Source of the DNA: Allolobophora icterica
Taxonomy: Eukaryota > Annelida > Clitellata > Crassiclitellata > Lumbricidae
DNA length: 64,000 nt
Reading direction: 5' to 3'
NCBI GenBank assembly: GCA_963556255.1
Contig: OY744611.1
Location: 3,059,730 to 3,123,729 of the forward strand
Shown here: piece after piece, positions 45,608-58,679 of the stretch
Layout of the letters: each line of letters starts with the position of its first letter
Numbering within the stretch: position 1 is the stretch's first letter
Notes under the pieces: model-generated
Database searches by the model: none
What the model was told of the DNA's origin: nothing
What the model saw: the letters and a program-made list of their open reading frames with translations, nothing else
Made by a program: the position numbers and the translations under genes

Positions 45608-46879
45608 TAGTCCCCGGAGTCAGTCGCTCAGGAGTTACCGACTGACTTGACGAGTTAGCGACTGACTTAGCGACTCAGTCGACTAAGTCGCATGCTTATC
45701 GACTGACTAAGTCGCTTAGACTTGTCGACTGACTTAGCGACTTGCTATCGACTTCTCAGGTAATCAGGTATGTCTATTCGACTTAACAATAATAATGCAT
45801 TTACCGCACACCGTGTAATCATTTACGTGGGCATTAGATGGAACCCATATGGGATTATGGGCTCTATACGGGTCCCATATGGGAATATGGGCTGGCTCCG
45901 CTCCATTTGGGCATGCTGACAGGGGACAAACCGATGAGTGTGAAAGTTATGTTACTGTGATTTCGTGAAATTGAGTGCTTTGTAAATCGAATGAAACGAG
46001 GAGGATTTATTGCAGTACCCGATCTAACGGCCAACCAGTTGGCCGAAACCGCTGATGCGTGCCTCTTTCAGGCAATAGCAGAGAACGAGAACCATGTACT
46101 CCGGCACTTATTCCCAGTGTGAGAACTGTATGAAAAAGACTGGAGGGTCGACTTTGATCCATGTGGAATTGAATATTTTATTCGTATTTTGCAAACTGAT
46201 GTCAGCTGAAAGCAGCAGATTTCAACGCAGAAACCTTTTGCAGTTTTGCAAGTCAATCTCGAATAAAAATCAATTCCTTTGTTGAGAAAATTCATAAATG
46301 CACACATAATACACCAGAAAATGTCTTCACTTTGTCAGAGATTCAGAAGCAAATAATGTTAAATGACACCGGCACAACTGAGGGGGTTTGAAACAACCCC
46401 TCTGAGGTGTGCAATGAACACTTAAATGTGGGTTGCTAAGAAAGACTGGGGTTGAACCCCCAGCTCCGACAATTCTCAAACTGCTTATACTTCCCTCTTC
46501 GTAATCATCAACATCATCTTCGTAATAGAATGCATAAATTCACTTTTCCAAAAACGACAACAACAATTGTATCCTCCGTATTCTTTATGAGAACTCTTAC
46601 TAATAGAGAACGCTTTTTCACTAATAATGTAAAGAGTTGCGGCATATTAGCATATGCATATTAGCCTGTTTTCCTCAACAAACGAATATTGCATTGCATT
46701 GTATTGTAAGTGTTGTTCATGTCCTGCTGCTGATGTCTTCGTCAAATCGAAACTTTTAAACCGCGTTTAAAACAACAAGCAAAATATTAAGTGAACGAAG
46801 TCGCTAGCAGTCGATAGCTTAGCCACTGGTTTCGACTTGAGGGCTTAACGGCGGCGGATGGCGGCGGCGCCGGGGACTA
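45608..46879. mobile_element. MITE candidate with TAGTCCCCGG ends
   Basis: TAGTCCCCGG (45608-45617) and CCGGGGACTA (46870-46879) form an inverted pair. Inside the left end is an array of GACTGACTTAGCGACT-type words (45620-45755), echoed near the right end (GTCGCTAGCAGTCGATAGC, 46803-46821). No convincing TSD was found. The interior includes a retroposon-like scrap, so a composite or chance pairing is possible. Confidence 0.45.
45975..46120 (+). pseudogene. Retroposon polymerase tail scrap
   Basis: The frame NRMKRGGFIAVPDLTANQLA, ETADACLFQAIAENENHVL, RHLFP resembles the LF..I..N..HVL..LLP end found in the Jockey-like copies at 27.9 kb and 51.9 kb. Short and isolated. Confidence 0.4.
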
Positions 46880-47387
46880 ATAACACTGCTATGCATTTTA
46901 AAAGAAAGAATCAGATGTCTGATTTATTTTTACTGATTTTATACAATTCTGACATCCTGATTTCAAATATGTTGATGAAATTTGGCCATCACGTCACAAT
47001 TTCGTACAAATCAAATTATACGTTTATTGAATTTTTACATTATTGAGAAATTATTTTCTCTTTGATACACTGCAGAAAAAAATTATAAGAAAGGTTTATA
47101 AAAGTCCTGATGTCAAAATCTTAGAAACAGATGACAGTGCCAGATGTTTACAATAATTTTATACAAAATATATGGCAAAATCTTGTATACAATGAAACTG
47201 AGACATAAACCGTCTTAGGGACAGAAACGTGTTTTCTTAGATTTTCTTGCGTGTTCTTCCTCTGACGAACAATCTCTGTTCATCATCCAGAAATAGTCCA
47301 TCAAATCAAAGGGGGTTTCCAGAGAGTAGTCCAAAAGTGGTCCAAGTCTGATTCCAGGGTACCAGATCAGGCGAGGCAGAGTAGCTG
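46880..47387. other. Non-coding, no recognised feature
   Basis: AT-rich with no motif. Confidence 0.4.
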
Positions 47388-48640
47388 TCAAGGCGGGTGT
47401 CGTTTACGGCGAGAAGAATTGGAAGGCGGAGGATCAGATGAGTCAGGGTAGGAGTATTTGAAAAGGTGAGACTTCAGATCTGAGTGAAAGTCCGGGGGTG
47501 ATAGATAGAGGAACAAGAGGAGGAGGATGAAGGACGGGTAGCAATGATGATGGAGGCACTGAGAAAGTGCGGAATTCAGGAGGGAGATCATTCCAGAGGC
47601 GTGGTGCTGTGATGGAAATGGCTCGGTTGGAGAACTTGAGGTGAGTAGTGACTGGGGGTCGAGAAAGACTGAGATAGGACGATGATCGGGTCTGAATGGT
47701 GAAGAGATCACGAAGTTACTTGGGCTGGGAATATTGTAGGGAGTTGTAGGATAGTGATAGAACTTTCTAGTGGATTCGCTCTGTGATTTTTAACTAATGG
47801 AGTGATTTGAGGATGGGAGTGATATGATGATGTTTGGGCGTTCTAGTGACAGCTCTGGCTAGTGAGTTTTGGATAAGCTGTAGATGCTTGATTTGAGTGG
47901 ATTCGAGGTTGAGAAAAAGAGAATTGCAGTAATCAAGCTTTGAATGAACAATGGAGGTAGCAATGGTGGAGGCAGTTTTAAGGTCGAGCATGGGTCGTAT
48001 GCGTCGGAGGTCACGAATGTGCATGAAGCAGGAGCGCGAGAGGTTGGAGATGTGGTTAGAGAAGGAGAGGTGTGGATAAAAAATAACACCAAGATTGCGA
48101 ACAGGGGAATCAGCGGTGAAGGTGAGAGACGATGAGTTAGTCGAAAGGTTTATGGAAGGATCAGGGATTTTCTTGATTTGATCAGGAAAGCCTAGGATGA
48201 TGAATTCAGTTTTGGAAGGGTTAAGGCAGAGGAGATTGGATGACATCCACTCTTAAATAAGGTTAACCACGTTGAGTAGTTGTGTGATGGCGGTGGAAAA
48301 AGAGTCTGGGAAGAAGGATATGAAGAGTTGGGTGTCATCTGCATAGAGATGGTGGTCGACAGAGGAGGATTTTATGAGATGGCTTAAGGGTGTGGTATAA
48401 AGGATGAAAAGTAGTGGATCCAGGACGGAGCCTTGAGGGACACCACAGGAAAGAGGAAGGGGTTGCGAGCAGTGGCTGGAGGCTTTAACAGAGAAGGATC
48501 GGGAAGACAAGTAGGACTGGAACCAGAGTGGAGCAGTATCAGAGACGCTAAACCAAGAAGATAGTCGTTGAAGAAGAAGGCTGTGATCAATGGTGTCAAA
48601 TGCGGCAGAGATGTCGAGAAAACCCTACGTGATACAGAAA
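47388..48640 (-). mobile_element. L2-like retroposon, RT and 3' end
   Basis: Minus-strand order: end of the RT palm with CGVPQGSVLDPLLFILYTTP and HHLYADDTQLFISFF (48510-48253), whose YADD is the catalytic pair. Next comes LNPSKTEFIILGFPDQIKK and LGVIFYPHLSFSNHIS, then MHIRDLRRIRPMLDLKT and PKHHHITPILKSLH (48246-47794), and finally a Ser/Pro-rich end (47711-47388). Two small breaks interrupt the frame. Same family as 35600-36468 and 54895-58570. The 5' truncation is at about 48640. Confidence 0.85.
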
Positions 48641-49105
48641 AACGGATATCATTTTTGAAATCAGCAGACTAAAATCTTTTAGAAAAACATGTTTTTGGCA
48701 GAACATCAAAAATCATGCATAGCAGTGTAATGAGCGAGGTAGTAAAATGTGCATGCACTTGTGCATCACATATCTTGGACTCTGACACGACGCAGCACTC
48801 CTGAAAAGATGGTGCCCTAAGCTTAGTTTCAGATTTGCGTCTAATAAAACAACAACAATGACAGTAAAAACAATAGCAACCAAACCCAACAATAGTGATG
48901 AAAAGCAATACAATGGATGTATAACTAGTCCAAGCTGAATTTCTGGTTTACCAGGTGTTCCACCATTGTGCACTGCACAGCTGCACAACAAGATACTTCA
49001 GATGAAATTGGCAATTGATTGTAGAAATGATAACATGATAATCGTAAACTTGACATTTTTACAGCACTACTCCAAAGCTAAGCGTTAGAAACCTCCTTAT
49101 TTATA
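48641..49105. other. Non-coding, no recognised feature
   Basis: Short overlapping minus-strand ORFs (48669-48991) lack motifs. Confidence 0.4.
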
Positions 49106-49109
49106 CCGA

Positions 49110-49420
49110 TCACTGTGTCGTGTCGGAGGGTTTTCCAGAGATACGTTCAAGTGACAAGTGAAGATTCATGTCCCATTGCCAGAAGACCAGAGAAAATGAG
49201 GAGGGTTTCGTTGGGAATGCGGAGGAATGGATGAATCAGAGAATGATTACTGAAGGAGGTTTGTAGTGTTTTGAAGAGGATAGCCAGAAGGGTCCAGGAC
49301 AGTTGAGCTTGAGGCAGATGATGGTGGATGAGCGACGATATTTCTGTATGATCTGAGAATTTTTGGAATTCCGGAGGGAGATTGTTCAAAGGTCGAGGTG
49401 CAGTGTGGTAGATGGACGCT
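49110..49420 (-). mobile_element. L2-like retroposon 3' fragment
   Basis: The minus frame 49389-49147 starts MNNLPPEFQKFSDHTEIS and runs to the stop, corresponding to the ALWNNLP end of the family. The 3' UTR text is shared with 44819-45070. Confidence 0.7.
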
Positions 49421-49739
49421 ACTAATTATAGTATTTCCAGTGTACTTGAATGGGTGAAATTCTATGCTAAAATCAGTTCAACAGTTCGTGAGAAGCATTT
49501 GGGTGTTGTTACGACATCTGGCCACGAGTTTCATTATGGACACACTGTTAGACCTACTGATAGGTCAACTTATAACCTGTGTCTGAGAATACCTGCGTCT
49601 TTATCCCAGATGCAGGATTTTCTTTTCAGGCAAGATTGGAGCTTCCCATACAACTGTGAAACAATCGAAGCATCCTTCTCATCCATCGACATCTTCATAG
49701 AGGCCAGGTTGGACTTCGATGGACCAATGGACCACAGGC

Positions 49740-50900
49740 TGCTGGTCGCCCGTGAACGATAAACTTTTGGCGTTACCGGTACCGCTCTAAATTGGCTGAC
49801 ATCCTTTCTTGAAGGGAGGTACTTTTTCGTTTCCCTAGACTCTGCCAAATCTGAAACTTAGCCCTCCACCACCGGAGTTCCACAAGGTAGTGGTCTTGGT
49901 CCTTTTCCTTTCTCCACGTTTATCTCAGCTGTTAGATTAATTTTCTCATCCAATTCTTCGGGATCCAACACCACCAGTAGGCTGATGACACACAACTCTA
50001 TACCTCCCTCTCACCTGGATACAGTAGTTGTGACAACATGATTCGCTGTGCAGATGCCGTAAACCGTTAGTTCCTGGAAAACGGTCTCCTTCTAAACCAT
50101 ACCAAGACAGAAGCCATAGTTTTTGGGACCAAAATCGCAAATTGACAAACACAGTTCTCCGAATCCCACTTACTCAGACACATCCATAAACTTGTCAACC
50201 AGTGTAAATATTCTCGACGTGAAACTTGACTCGACAATCTCAATGGATTCCGCGTTTCTGAAATCATCTGTTCTACCAACTTTCATATCCGGGCTCTCAG
50301 ACACATCGAACTTTTCTCACCAAAAACCTCGCAAACGCCATCACCTGCGGGATAGTCAACTCTCGCCTTGACTATTGCAACCGCCTTCTCTAAGGAACAT
50401 CATAAAAATCTAACCTCTTTCCAACGCATCCAAAACAACCTCGCTCGTGTCGCATGCAACTCCCTATATCGTGCCAGCAGTAACCCACTCCTCAAATACC
50501 TCCACTGTCTACCGGTCAAGGAAAGGATCATCTAGAAAAACTCCATCATTGCCTATAACTGCATCACAACAAATATTCCGTCATATCTCTCCAATGTTCT
50601 TCACAACAACACACCCTCGAGAAACATGCGGTCTTCTGGAACCCGAACGCTTGTCCGTCATCGGTGTCGCACTATAACTGCATCAAAATCTTTCATCTCG
50701 TCCGCCCCTCGAGTATGGAACAACCTACCCTCTAACATCAGGATCTCTACGACTCTCACCACTTTCAAGAAAAATAAAAGACTGAACTTTCACTCAGGCC
50801 TATCTGGACTGATCTCCCTGCTCCAAGTGCTTCTGAATCGTAGCATCGATTTCAATTCGACAGCTTAGGAGCTCTGGCACTTAAATCTCTGCTATTATAA
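49740..50900 (+). mobile_element. L2-like retroposon, plus-strand copy
   Basis: Broken frames read LNWLTSFLEGRYFFVSLDSA (about 49787-49846) and TGVPQGSGLGPFPF (49872-49913). Thumb-like sequence follows, and the polymerase end is at 50626-50868 (SFISSAPRVWNNLPSNIR, then TTFKKNKRLNFHS). Several stops and frameshifts. It is a different subfamily from the minus-strand copies, to judge by the C-terminus. Confidence 0.75.
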
Positions 50901-51059
50901 TTATATATCCATGTGATTATCTGTAAGAAAAGCGACGATGCTGTGCTTGTTGCTTACAGCTAATCGAATTCTGCGTCTATATGTTGGACATCCAGAAAGC
51001 ATCATTCTTGGAATGATAACCGCCACACGGAATCACATCCGTGCTCTTGCGATCGAGAA

Positions 51060-52140
51060 ATGAATGTTCACAGCGGTACAGAATGTGAATTTCGAATTTC
51101 AGAACTTAACTTTGCTGCAAATGATTGTATCGATCTGATTAATTTGCAAAACGTAAATGTAACAGAACGACCTGTCATTTCCACACTTCCCAATGCTGAC
51201 CCTGAGAAATTTATCTCCCGTGAGTGTGTTCCAACACTGGATTTTCCAGAATTTATCTCCATGCCACACACAATTGGTTGAGCACTCTGTGAAACTTGTT
51301 ACTGAGGCATCTGCTGCTGTGGTTGGGCAAACATTTAGACATGGTTTCATCCATGCCAGATTGGAAACACAGGAACTAATCGGACTTGGGCTAATCCACT
51401 TGTTGATCACCATTTCTGGACTAAAATTGCTTCATGCAGGGAACCGATTATTCAAATACGCAGACGATTACTATTATTTTGGTGATTACTGCTTCAAACA
51501 TAGCGGCCACTGACACTGACACATAGCAAGAAATTGCAACTTTCGCCGAAATCATAACCAGTCGTGTGAAATCATAATTAGGCGTCCCCTAACCAAAATT
51601 CAAGATACACTCCCGCCCATTGCGGGATCGTACGGGTAAATGAAATCACAATTTTTGAAGTCACCCTTTCCAAAAGAATTGGGTTCTCCTCGCACATTAA
51701 CAACATCTGTTGTAAAGCGAAACAATCTCTTTTGCTGAGCCTCTGCGAGTCCTGGTTTCCCAACTGAAGCCGCCTCCATGATGTTGTACGTTCCACCACA
51801 GTGGCACGATTTTTGTACTCATCTCCAGTCTGGTGGGGATTTACCAATGGCGGGGAGAGAGCATTAGGCTGTCTGCTTTGATACTTAAGCTTAAGCAACA
51901 TGGATATCTGCCAACTGATTCTCCTACATTGACCTGTTGTGTTCTAGGGCGGATGATGCTCTCTTTGTTCCAATCCTTCGGGACCCAGGCCATGTCCTCC
52001 ATGACTTGCTCCCTCCGATACGATCATGGGCGCCGACTCTGCGAGGCCCGTGAGTGCCCAGCACCACCAGAAATTGGCCATGCGAGGCCCGCCTATGCCT
52101 GGGCACCACCAGAAATCAGCCCGCAAAAGGGGCTTTTTAA
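51060..52140 (+). mobile_element. Jockey-like retroposon, 3' half
   Basis: FKYADDYYYFGDYC (about 51452-51493) may be the RT catalytic box. Downstream the frames give SSPVWWGFTNGGERAL (about 51824-51870) and then ADDALFVPILRDPGHVLHDL with LLPP (51951-52018), the standard end of mobile-element Jockey-type ORFs. Multiple frame changes make it non-functional. A short duplication (CACCACCAGAAAT, 52060 and 52106) closes the copy. Confidence 0.7.
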
Positions 52141-52950
52141 GAGATAATTTTCCTAAAAATTGATGAGCAAGCATCAATTTCAGGAGCATAACTCTATGTT
52201 TTACGCTCTATTATCGATTGATACAATAGTTTAACTCGTAGCGATACGCTACTCTAGGTGGCGATACCGTCGAATTTTGGCCTGTATCGTGTGGCTGAGT
52301 TAATACCGAGAAACAGATAAATATAAGTATTGTCCTATACTTTAACATTGCCAATAGCACCTTTGCACTCCAAGCACACGATAATGTACAATCCATTTTG
52401 ACTACACCAGTATAAGAAGTGGTTAACTATCCTATATAGTGTCGAAATAAGTAAGTAATGACGAGAGCCTAGTGGCACCTAAACTATAGACAACATACAT
52501 TGCAGATACGCCTGTTGCCTAAGAATAGTTCGCTTCGTTTTTATAAGTTATTTAAGTCCAGTTTATATTGCCGTGGTTGGGCTGGGAGCACAATAGTTAT
52601 AGAAAATATTAAGAATTGATAGTGGAGAGAACCATGGCTTTTTTTTAGCATTCTAACATTCCATTGGAATTTTGGAAAGAAGCCATTTCAATAATAATTT
52701 AGGCTAAATTAGTTTCAAGTTATATCTTTCTGAACTTGTGCTGTTTTTTTCAATGCTCTCTAGGCCTATGAAATTTATCTTTATATAGACTGAAACCCAA
52801 TTTCATAATTTGGCTGATAAAATAATTATGAGAAAATAGTTCATCTGATTTTTGTGTGTGCGAAATTTGACATTGTTGACCTAATTAGCTGATGGATATA
52901 TTAAATTATAATTATCCTAGACTCCTAGACTTCTTTCTGTAGGTGAATCC
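52141..52950. other. Non-coding, no recognised feature
   Basis: AT-rich. AAGAATTGATAGTGGAGAGAACCATGG (52610-52636) recurs at 53928-53957 as part of a small dispersed repeat (AACATTCTAACATTC follows in both). Confidence 0.4.
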
Positions 52951-52952
52951 CC

Positions 52953-53760
52953 AGGGGCGGCGGTCGGCCGAAGGGACACGAGTGGCATAGGCGTAATTTG
53001 TGGGGGGTACGAGGGGTACCCGTACCCCCACTTTTTGGACTGGGGGGTACTGTACCCCCCACTTTTTAAACAATGCCAATCAATATTTTATTATTGTGCC
53101 TTCCCATAGAACGCAGTCTCCACCAAAGTATGAAAGTGCTTAGATACACAGGTAAATCGAGAGGCAAAATTAATGAGAATACTGGCAGGGAATATGTTCA
53201 AAATGGTTATGATGCGAAAAACGAAAGTGGAGAAGAAATTGGTACCCCCCACTTTTTAGACCAAGGTATTGGTACCCCCCACTTTCTTAGGCTAAAGTTA
53301 CGCCTCTGACGAGTGGGACATGTCCCCTCCACCTTTTACAGTGAGGGACACAGTATACAGTTGTCTCCCATTTCTAAAGACACTTTTTGATTGCTGTTTT
53401 TATTAAATAATTGCCAAGTGGAAACTTTACCACTGAGACCAGGCAGCTAGCTGACAAGTCAACACGTTGCCACCAACAACTAATAAAATTAATAAGTTTT
53501 GTTATTCTGTTTATACTAATTCGCACTATGTTGCTAACTAATAAAAATCAGTTGAATTTAGATTTGAATTAGTTTGCATGGGATTATACAATTTGATGAA
53601 ACTATATATCTACATGTCGTTGCCTTTTTAACACATTTTTCGTGCACAAAACAGCGGTCAACAAATTTTTTCGCGCTCACGCGCGAATAAGTATTAACCC
53701 ACTTCAAAAGTATCCCCATAGGCCTACCTGCCAAACAAGATCGCCGCCTCTGTGTAGAAT
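52953..53760. mobile_element. hAT-type fragment, host of a nested MITE
   Basis: CAGGGGCGGCGGTCGGCC begins at about 52953. GGGACACAGTATACAGTT and CAAACAAGATCGCCGCC are shared with the copy at 25346-25640. The 323-bp MITE at 52986 is inserted 33 bp inside this end. The right boundary was not found. Confidence 0.5.
52986..53308. mobile_element. hAT MITE (323 bp) with perfect TSD
   Basis: Ends CATAGGCGTAA and TTACGCCTCTG are inverted, bordered by identical 8-bp repeats ACGAGTGG (52978-52985 and 53309-53316). Inside, GTACCCCCCACTTTTT occurs several times. The plus-strand ORF 53073-53309 is not a gene. Confidence 0.9.
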
Positions 53761-54890
53761 GCAGTGCAGATTCTACTGTCAAAGGGATAGGCCTAATTTC
53801 AATAAGTATGTCCTAACCAAATCCGGCAGGGCAACATTATATAAAATCAAAAAAATGGTCAAAAAAATTAAGAATTGACACTGGACGAGAGAAGCCACGA
53901 TATTTGCCATTATAATTATAAAACAAGAATTGATATTAATACTGGAGAGAACCACGGAAGGCCCATTTTGTAACATTCTAACATTCTAAGAAAAAAATTT
54001 GCTTTCACGCTCTTTGGGCACTCACACTTTTTTGGTCAACTCGGCGCCTATGGATACGATTATCAGAGTACTCTCTTCGGCCTCGCTGACATAATCGTGA
54101 GATACCGCGATGTGATCCCTTGACAGGGAAGAGTTACATTACCAGGTTATTGCATAGATAAAAAGGAAACACTTCCTTGTTTATTCATTTATTTAATAAT
54201 TTTTATTTCGATTTATTACTTCTATGTTTTACAATTAATGCTTCTAGCTACTGTCCCCATCGGCGTTTGCTAATGGTGTTATAAAGAATATACTTTCAAA
54301 AGATGCCTCATTCCTTATATACTTACTTTCTTTCAAAAGATGCCTCATTCCTTATTACTCCTCCATTCTTTCGCAGTGGATAAAGTTTTAAAAACAATTA
54401 GAAAGTCGAGAAATGTTTCATGTGATTGCATCCTACCTTTTAGTAGGTGAAAGAGCCTCCAACCTCGAGATCCTTGTAATGGCGAGCTGCGATTCATACG
54501 TGTTATAACAGGCATAGAATCGCCAGTGTTTTACCTGTATTCTTCTTCAGGAGCATAACCCACTTTCTCAGTAGAATCAATTTCAGTTGAATGAATATAA
54601 TAAAAATTATCGTCAGTGAGTCTAAGTCACGGCTAAATCGATCTTTCTCAGCAGATGTTCCTTTTATGATATTTTAAATATTTGAAATCCCATTATAGTT
54701 GTAGACGTACAATGGTTTTCTCGGATCATGCACGTTCATGTGTTCATGTATATCGTTCATGCACGTGGCGTGTGTGTCTGTCTATCTGTGTCAGTACGCT
54801 TGCAGTTCCTGTTCGTCTGTCCGCGGTCGTGTTAACTTATTTCAGTTCGGCACGTCTGGTGTCCGATGCACAAATGCATGAGTATGAAAC
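53761..54890. other. Mostly non-coding
   Basis: Contains the second copy of the small dispersed repeat (53928-53995) and a 25-bp sequence (TTTCAAAAGATGCCTCATTC plus CTTAT) duplicated at 54294 and 54331. ORF 54682-54996 has no domain. Confidence 0.45.
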
Positions 54891-54894
54891 TCAT

Positions 54895-57800
54895 CTTAAT
54901 CTTAATCGTAATCTCGAAATTTATACAGCGCCCACAAAAGCGAATTCGCGGAAACCATGCTTATTCACAGATGCTCAATCAAATCACAATCCTTAGGGTG
55001 GGTGAAATCGGTTCCAGGTTAAGATCCAAAGGGGTCAATCAGGCAGACAGTCAGACGACTAAGGAGGTTGGTTTTGGGGTTGAAATGGCGATGGAGGCAA
55101 GGGGAAGAGGAGGAACCAGGATAGGATTTGTGAAAGAGCAGTGTTTTCAGTTTTGAATGAAAGACCATTGGAGAGATAGTAAGATATTTGGTGAGTTCGT
55201 AGGATGGGTCTGATGTTTCTCGTAATACTGGTGGGAGTTTGTTCGAAAGAGGTGGGACACCTATGGCTATATAACGATGCGCACATTTTAGTGATGAGGT
55301 GACGGAAGGGTGGAGAAGTGTTAGGGCAGAAGAGGAGCGGATTGAGCGGAGTCGTTAAACCGTGAACAGCTGGCGGAGATAGGAAGGCTGGGAGGATTGG
55401 AGTGTGTTGTAGGTGAAACTTTGTATTCTATTCGTTCGGGTGCTTTAAGTCAGTGGAGAGCTTTGAGGACAGGCTTGATGTGGTGATGTTTGGGGTTTTA
55501 GTCACAGCACTGGCAAGTGTATTCTGAATGGCTTGGAGGCGGTTTATGTGGGTGATGTCTTTGTTCAGGAAGAGCCAGTCGCAATAGTCTAATTTTGCGT
55601 GAACTATGGATTGTGGAAGCAGTTTTTAAGTCGAGCATAGGGTGGAGTCTGCAAAGGTCACGGACGTGCAGTTGTGCATGAAATAAGAGCGGGACAGATG
55701 GGTTATGTGTTCGGAGAAGCTGAGGTTTTGGTCAAAGATCACACAGAGGTTGCTTGCAGAAGAATTGGCGGTTAATGTGTGGGTGGATGGAGGGTCAAGG
55801 TTGAGGGAAATAGAGGCGTCTGGGATTTTCTTAAGTTGATCGCGCATGCCTATGAGAATGATTCAGTTTTAGCGGGTTTAAGCAAAGGAGATTTGATGTC
55901 ATCCAGGAGGAGATTTGGGTAACCACGTGAGATGATTGTCTATGGAATGGGAGAAGCTATTTGGAGAGAAAGAGATGAAGAGTTTGTTGTCATCGGCATA
56001 TAGGTATTGATCGACTGGTGATGATTTTTATGAGTGAGCTTAGTGGAGTAGTGTAGAGGATGAACAAAAGGGACCCAATAACAGAAACTTGCGGAACACC
56101 ACAGGTGAGAGGGCATGATTGGGGTGAGGTTTCCGATGTTTTAACGGAGAAAGAGCGGGAAGAGAGAAACGACTGAATCCAGAGGAGAGCAGTGTCAGTA
56201 AAACCGAACCAGGTTGACAGTCTTTGGAGTAAGATGCGATCGATGGTGTCGAAGGCTGTAGAAATGTCAAGGAGGCAGAGACAAGAGACCTGTTGATGAG
56301 AGATGGTAGAAACAAGTTTATTGTAGACGGAAGTGAGTAGGGTTTCGGTTGAGTGCCGCTTGGTAAAACCAGATTGGTGTGGGTTGAGGAGTGAGTTGGA
56401 AGTCAGGTAGTCATTGATCCGAGACAGGACTATACGTTCCGTTAGTTTAGAGCTGAATGACAGGTTAGAGACTGGTCGGTAGTTGGAAAGGATTTCTTTA
56501 TCCGGTGATGGTTTCTTGAGGAGTGGGTGACTAAAGAGTGTTTGAAAAGCAGGGGGAAATTGCCAGTAGATAAGGAGAGGTTGATTATTTTGGTAATGAT
56601 GGGAACAAGGATAGATGCAAGTCTTCAGTAAGGAGGTAGGTATAGGATCGAGTTCGCATTCCTTGTTTGGGAGAGTTGTAATATTTGGGATATTTCAGTC
56701 TCTGATGCTGGTTGGAAGTCAGATAATGAACATGGAGGAGGAGAAGCCGTAGAGTGATCAGTAGAGGAGGGAGCATCTGAAGGTGATTCGATGGCCGTTT
56801 TGGAAAGGAGTGATAGAAGAGGGAGACGGATGGTAGAAATTTTGCCGGAGAAGAAAGAACAAAACGACTCAGCTATTGAAGAAGATGGTGGAGAGTTTGG
56901 AAGAGGGCTCGAGGAGTTCCGATGGAGAAGTTGGTTTATGGTTTTTCACAGAAGGCGAGGATTGGAGAATCGAGAATGGACTAATGAGAAGTAAAACGTA
57001 TTTTAACCGTTGCAAGTAGGTTGTGGTATTTATTCGTGGCAGCCTTTAAGGCAGAGAGCAGTTGAGGATCGCGGTTCTTTTGTAAGTGCGCTCAAGGAAA
57101 GCTTTGAAGGCCTGGAGATAGGAGCTATACCAAGGGTTGTTAGAGTGAGAGCCGAATTTGGTTATAATGGGAGCATATTTGTTAAGGAGCGTAGAGAGAG
57201 TGGTGCTGTAGGAAGAAGGAGGTCGTCAAGAGAAGATGAAGGACTTAGGACGAGGTCTGCATGAAGCCTCAAATGTTTATAGAGTCGATGCGTCGGAGAG
57301 AATGAGAGACGGGATCAGGACGTGGAGTAGGTAGTATGATAAGTCGTGTGAAAACGGGGTAATGATCAGAAGTTGTGTCAAATGAGAACGAGATATCTGG
57401 CAATAACTGAGAGAGAGATGATTGTGATAATGAGGTCAAGTGTGTGGTCATGACGGTGGGTGGGGAAGTTGACATGTTGAACCAGGTTAGTTGATGACAA
57501 GAGCGTGAGGAATTCGGAGGCAAATTAATCAAAATGGTTATCGACACGTGTGTTGAAATCCTCTGTGATCAAGAATTCATGAGGGGTAGTGGCAGCAGTG
57601 GAGAGGAGGGTGGTGAATTCTTGTAAGAAGACAGATGTGGGACTCGCATAAGAGGAAGAGGAACGAGGGCGATAGACATTGAATATGGTTAGGAAGTATT
57701 AGAATGATTGATGCGTATTTAAAGGAGCGAAAACAGCAACCAGGTGAGTAATGGACGGTGGAAGGTTCTCGAGTATAAAGCGATACCTCCACCTGTGGTG

Positions 57801-58570
57801 TTCCTAACAACGGTGACGATTTAGAAGGGCGAGGTGTACTCTGTAAATGGTAACCGGGTGGAATACAATCTTCGTATTGGGCATGAGTTGTATTTAAGTT
57901 AAACCAGGTTTCCGTTAATGCAAATAGGTCTGGAGGGCCATAGGAGAGGGCCAAGTCTTGAATATCTTCAGTCTTCACAGTGTACAGGATGGGGAAGTGA
58001 TCGAATATTTAGGGTGCACAAGAGAAACCTGTTTGTGTAAGTGTTCTGAGATGGCGGAGAAGAAGGGATGGAATAGGACGAGGAGGAGCAACAGCAGCAC
58101 AGCAACAGAAGAAGCGGAAGACATGTTAATTGGTCCCGGAATTAAATGTTTGTTTCCAGAAAGTAGAACCAAGATGATGAAGAAGCGATAGTGAGAACGA
58201 TGCTTGAATGGTCTTTTGTGATTAACTCTCAGAAAATTGGATAGGGATGTGAGACAAATGGGCATTTTGAGTTGTTGCCGTGAGTGGATAGGCGAGATTA
58301 TGGTGGCAGGCTGTGGATGGGACGTAGGTCATGAGAGGGTCTGAGGAAAGAAATTGGATATGATAGGCGGTGAGGGCCCGTAGGCTGGGAAGAAGGAGGA
58401 TGATTGACAGGTACGTTAGGCTGTTGAAGACGGAGGCGATGGTGAATGGATCCAATATGGCTGCTGGCTGGGATGGGGAATGAAGAAAGGATGCATGATT
58501 CTGGGCGAATATTGTGCGAGAAATTAGCAAGAATATGACGAAAGATAATGGAACGAACTCACCGGATGAA
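54895..58570 (-). mobile_element. L2-like retroposon, near full length
   Basis: The most complete copy of the minus-strand family. The 5' region (58530-57975) has a hydrophobic LLLLLLVLFHPFF segment preceded by VLLSGNKHLIPGP, which resembles the 2A-like NPGP motif found before the endonuclease in some L2/CR1 elements, here with Asn replaced by Ile. The APE endonuclease follows: PDLFALTETWF (about 57930), FLITEDFNTR (about 57575, normally GDFN) and SDHYPVFTR (about 57360). Then come the RT with GVPQ box (about 56107) and YADDNKLFISFS (about 56012-55977), VRNL-type thumb (about 55800), and C-terminus to about 55000. The 3' tail is AATCTT-rich with a GGGCGCTGTATAAATTTC end. Stops and frameshifts throughout. 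Confidence 0.85.
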
Positions 58571-58679
58571 GAAGAGTAATCCTGAGAAAAGTTGTCTTAG
58601 GCATGTTAGAACAGACGCCGAAATGATAGAAAAAGATAAGATCTTAATGCCTAACCATATTTGCCTCGCTATCTGTGTT

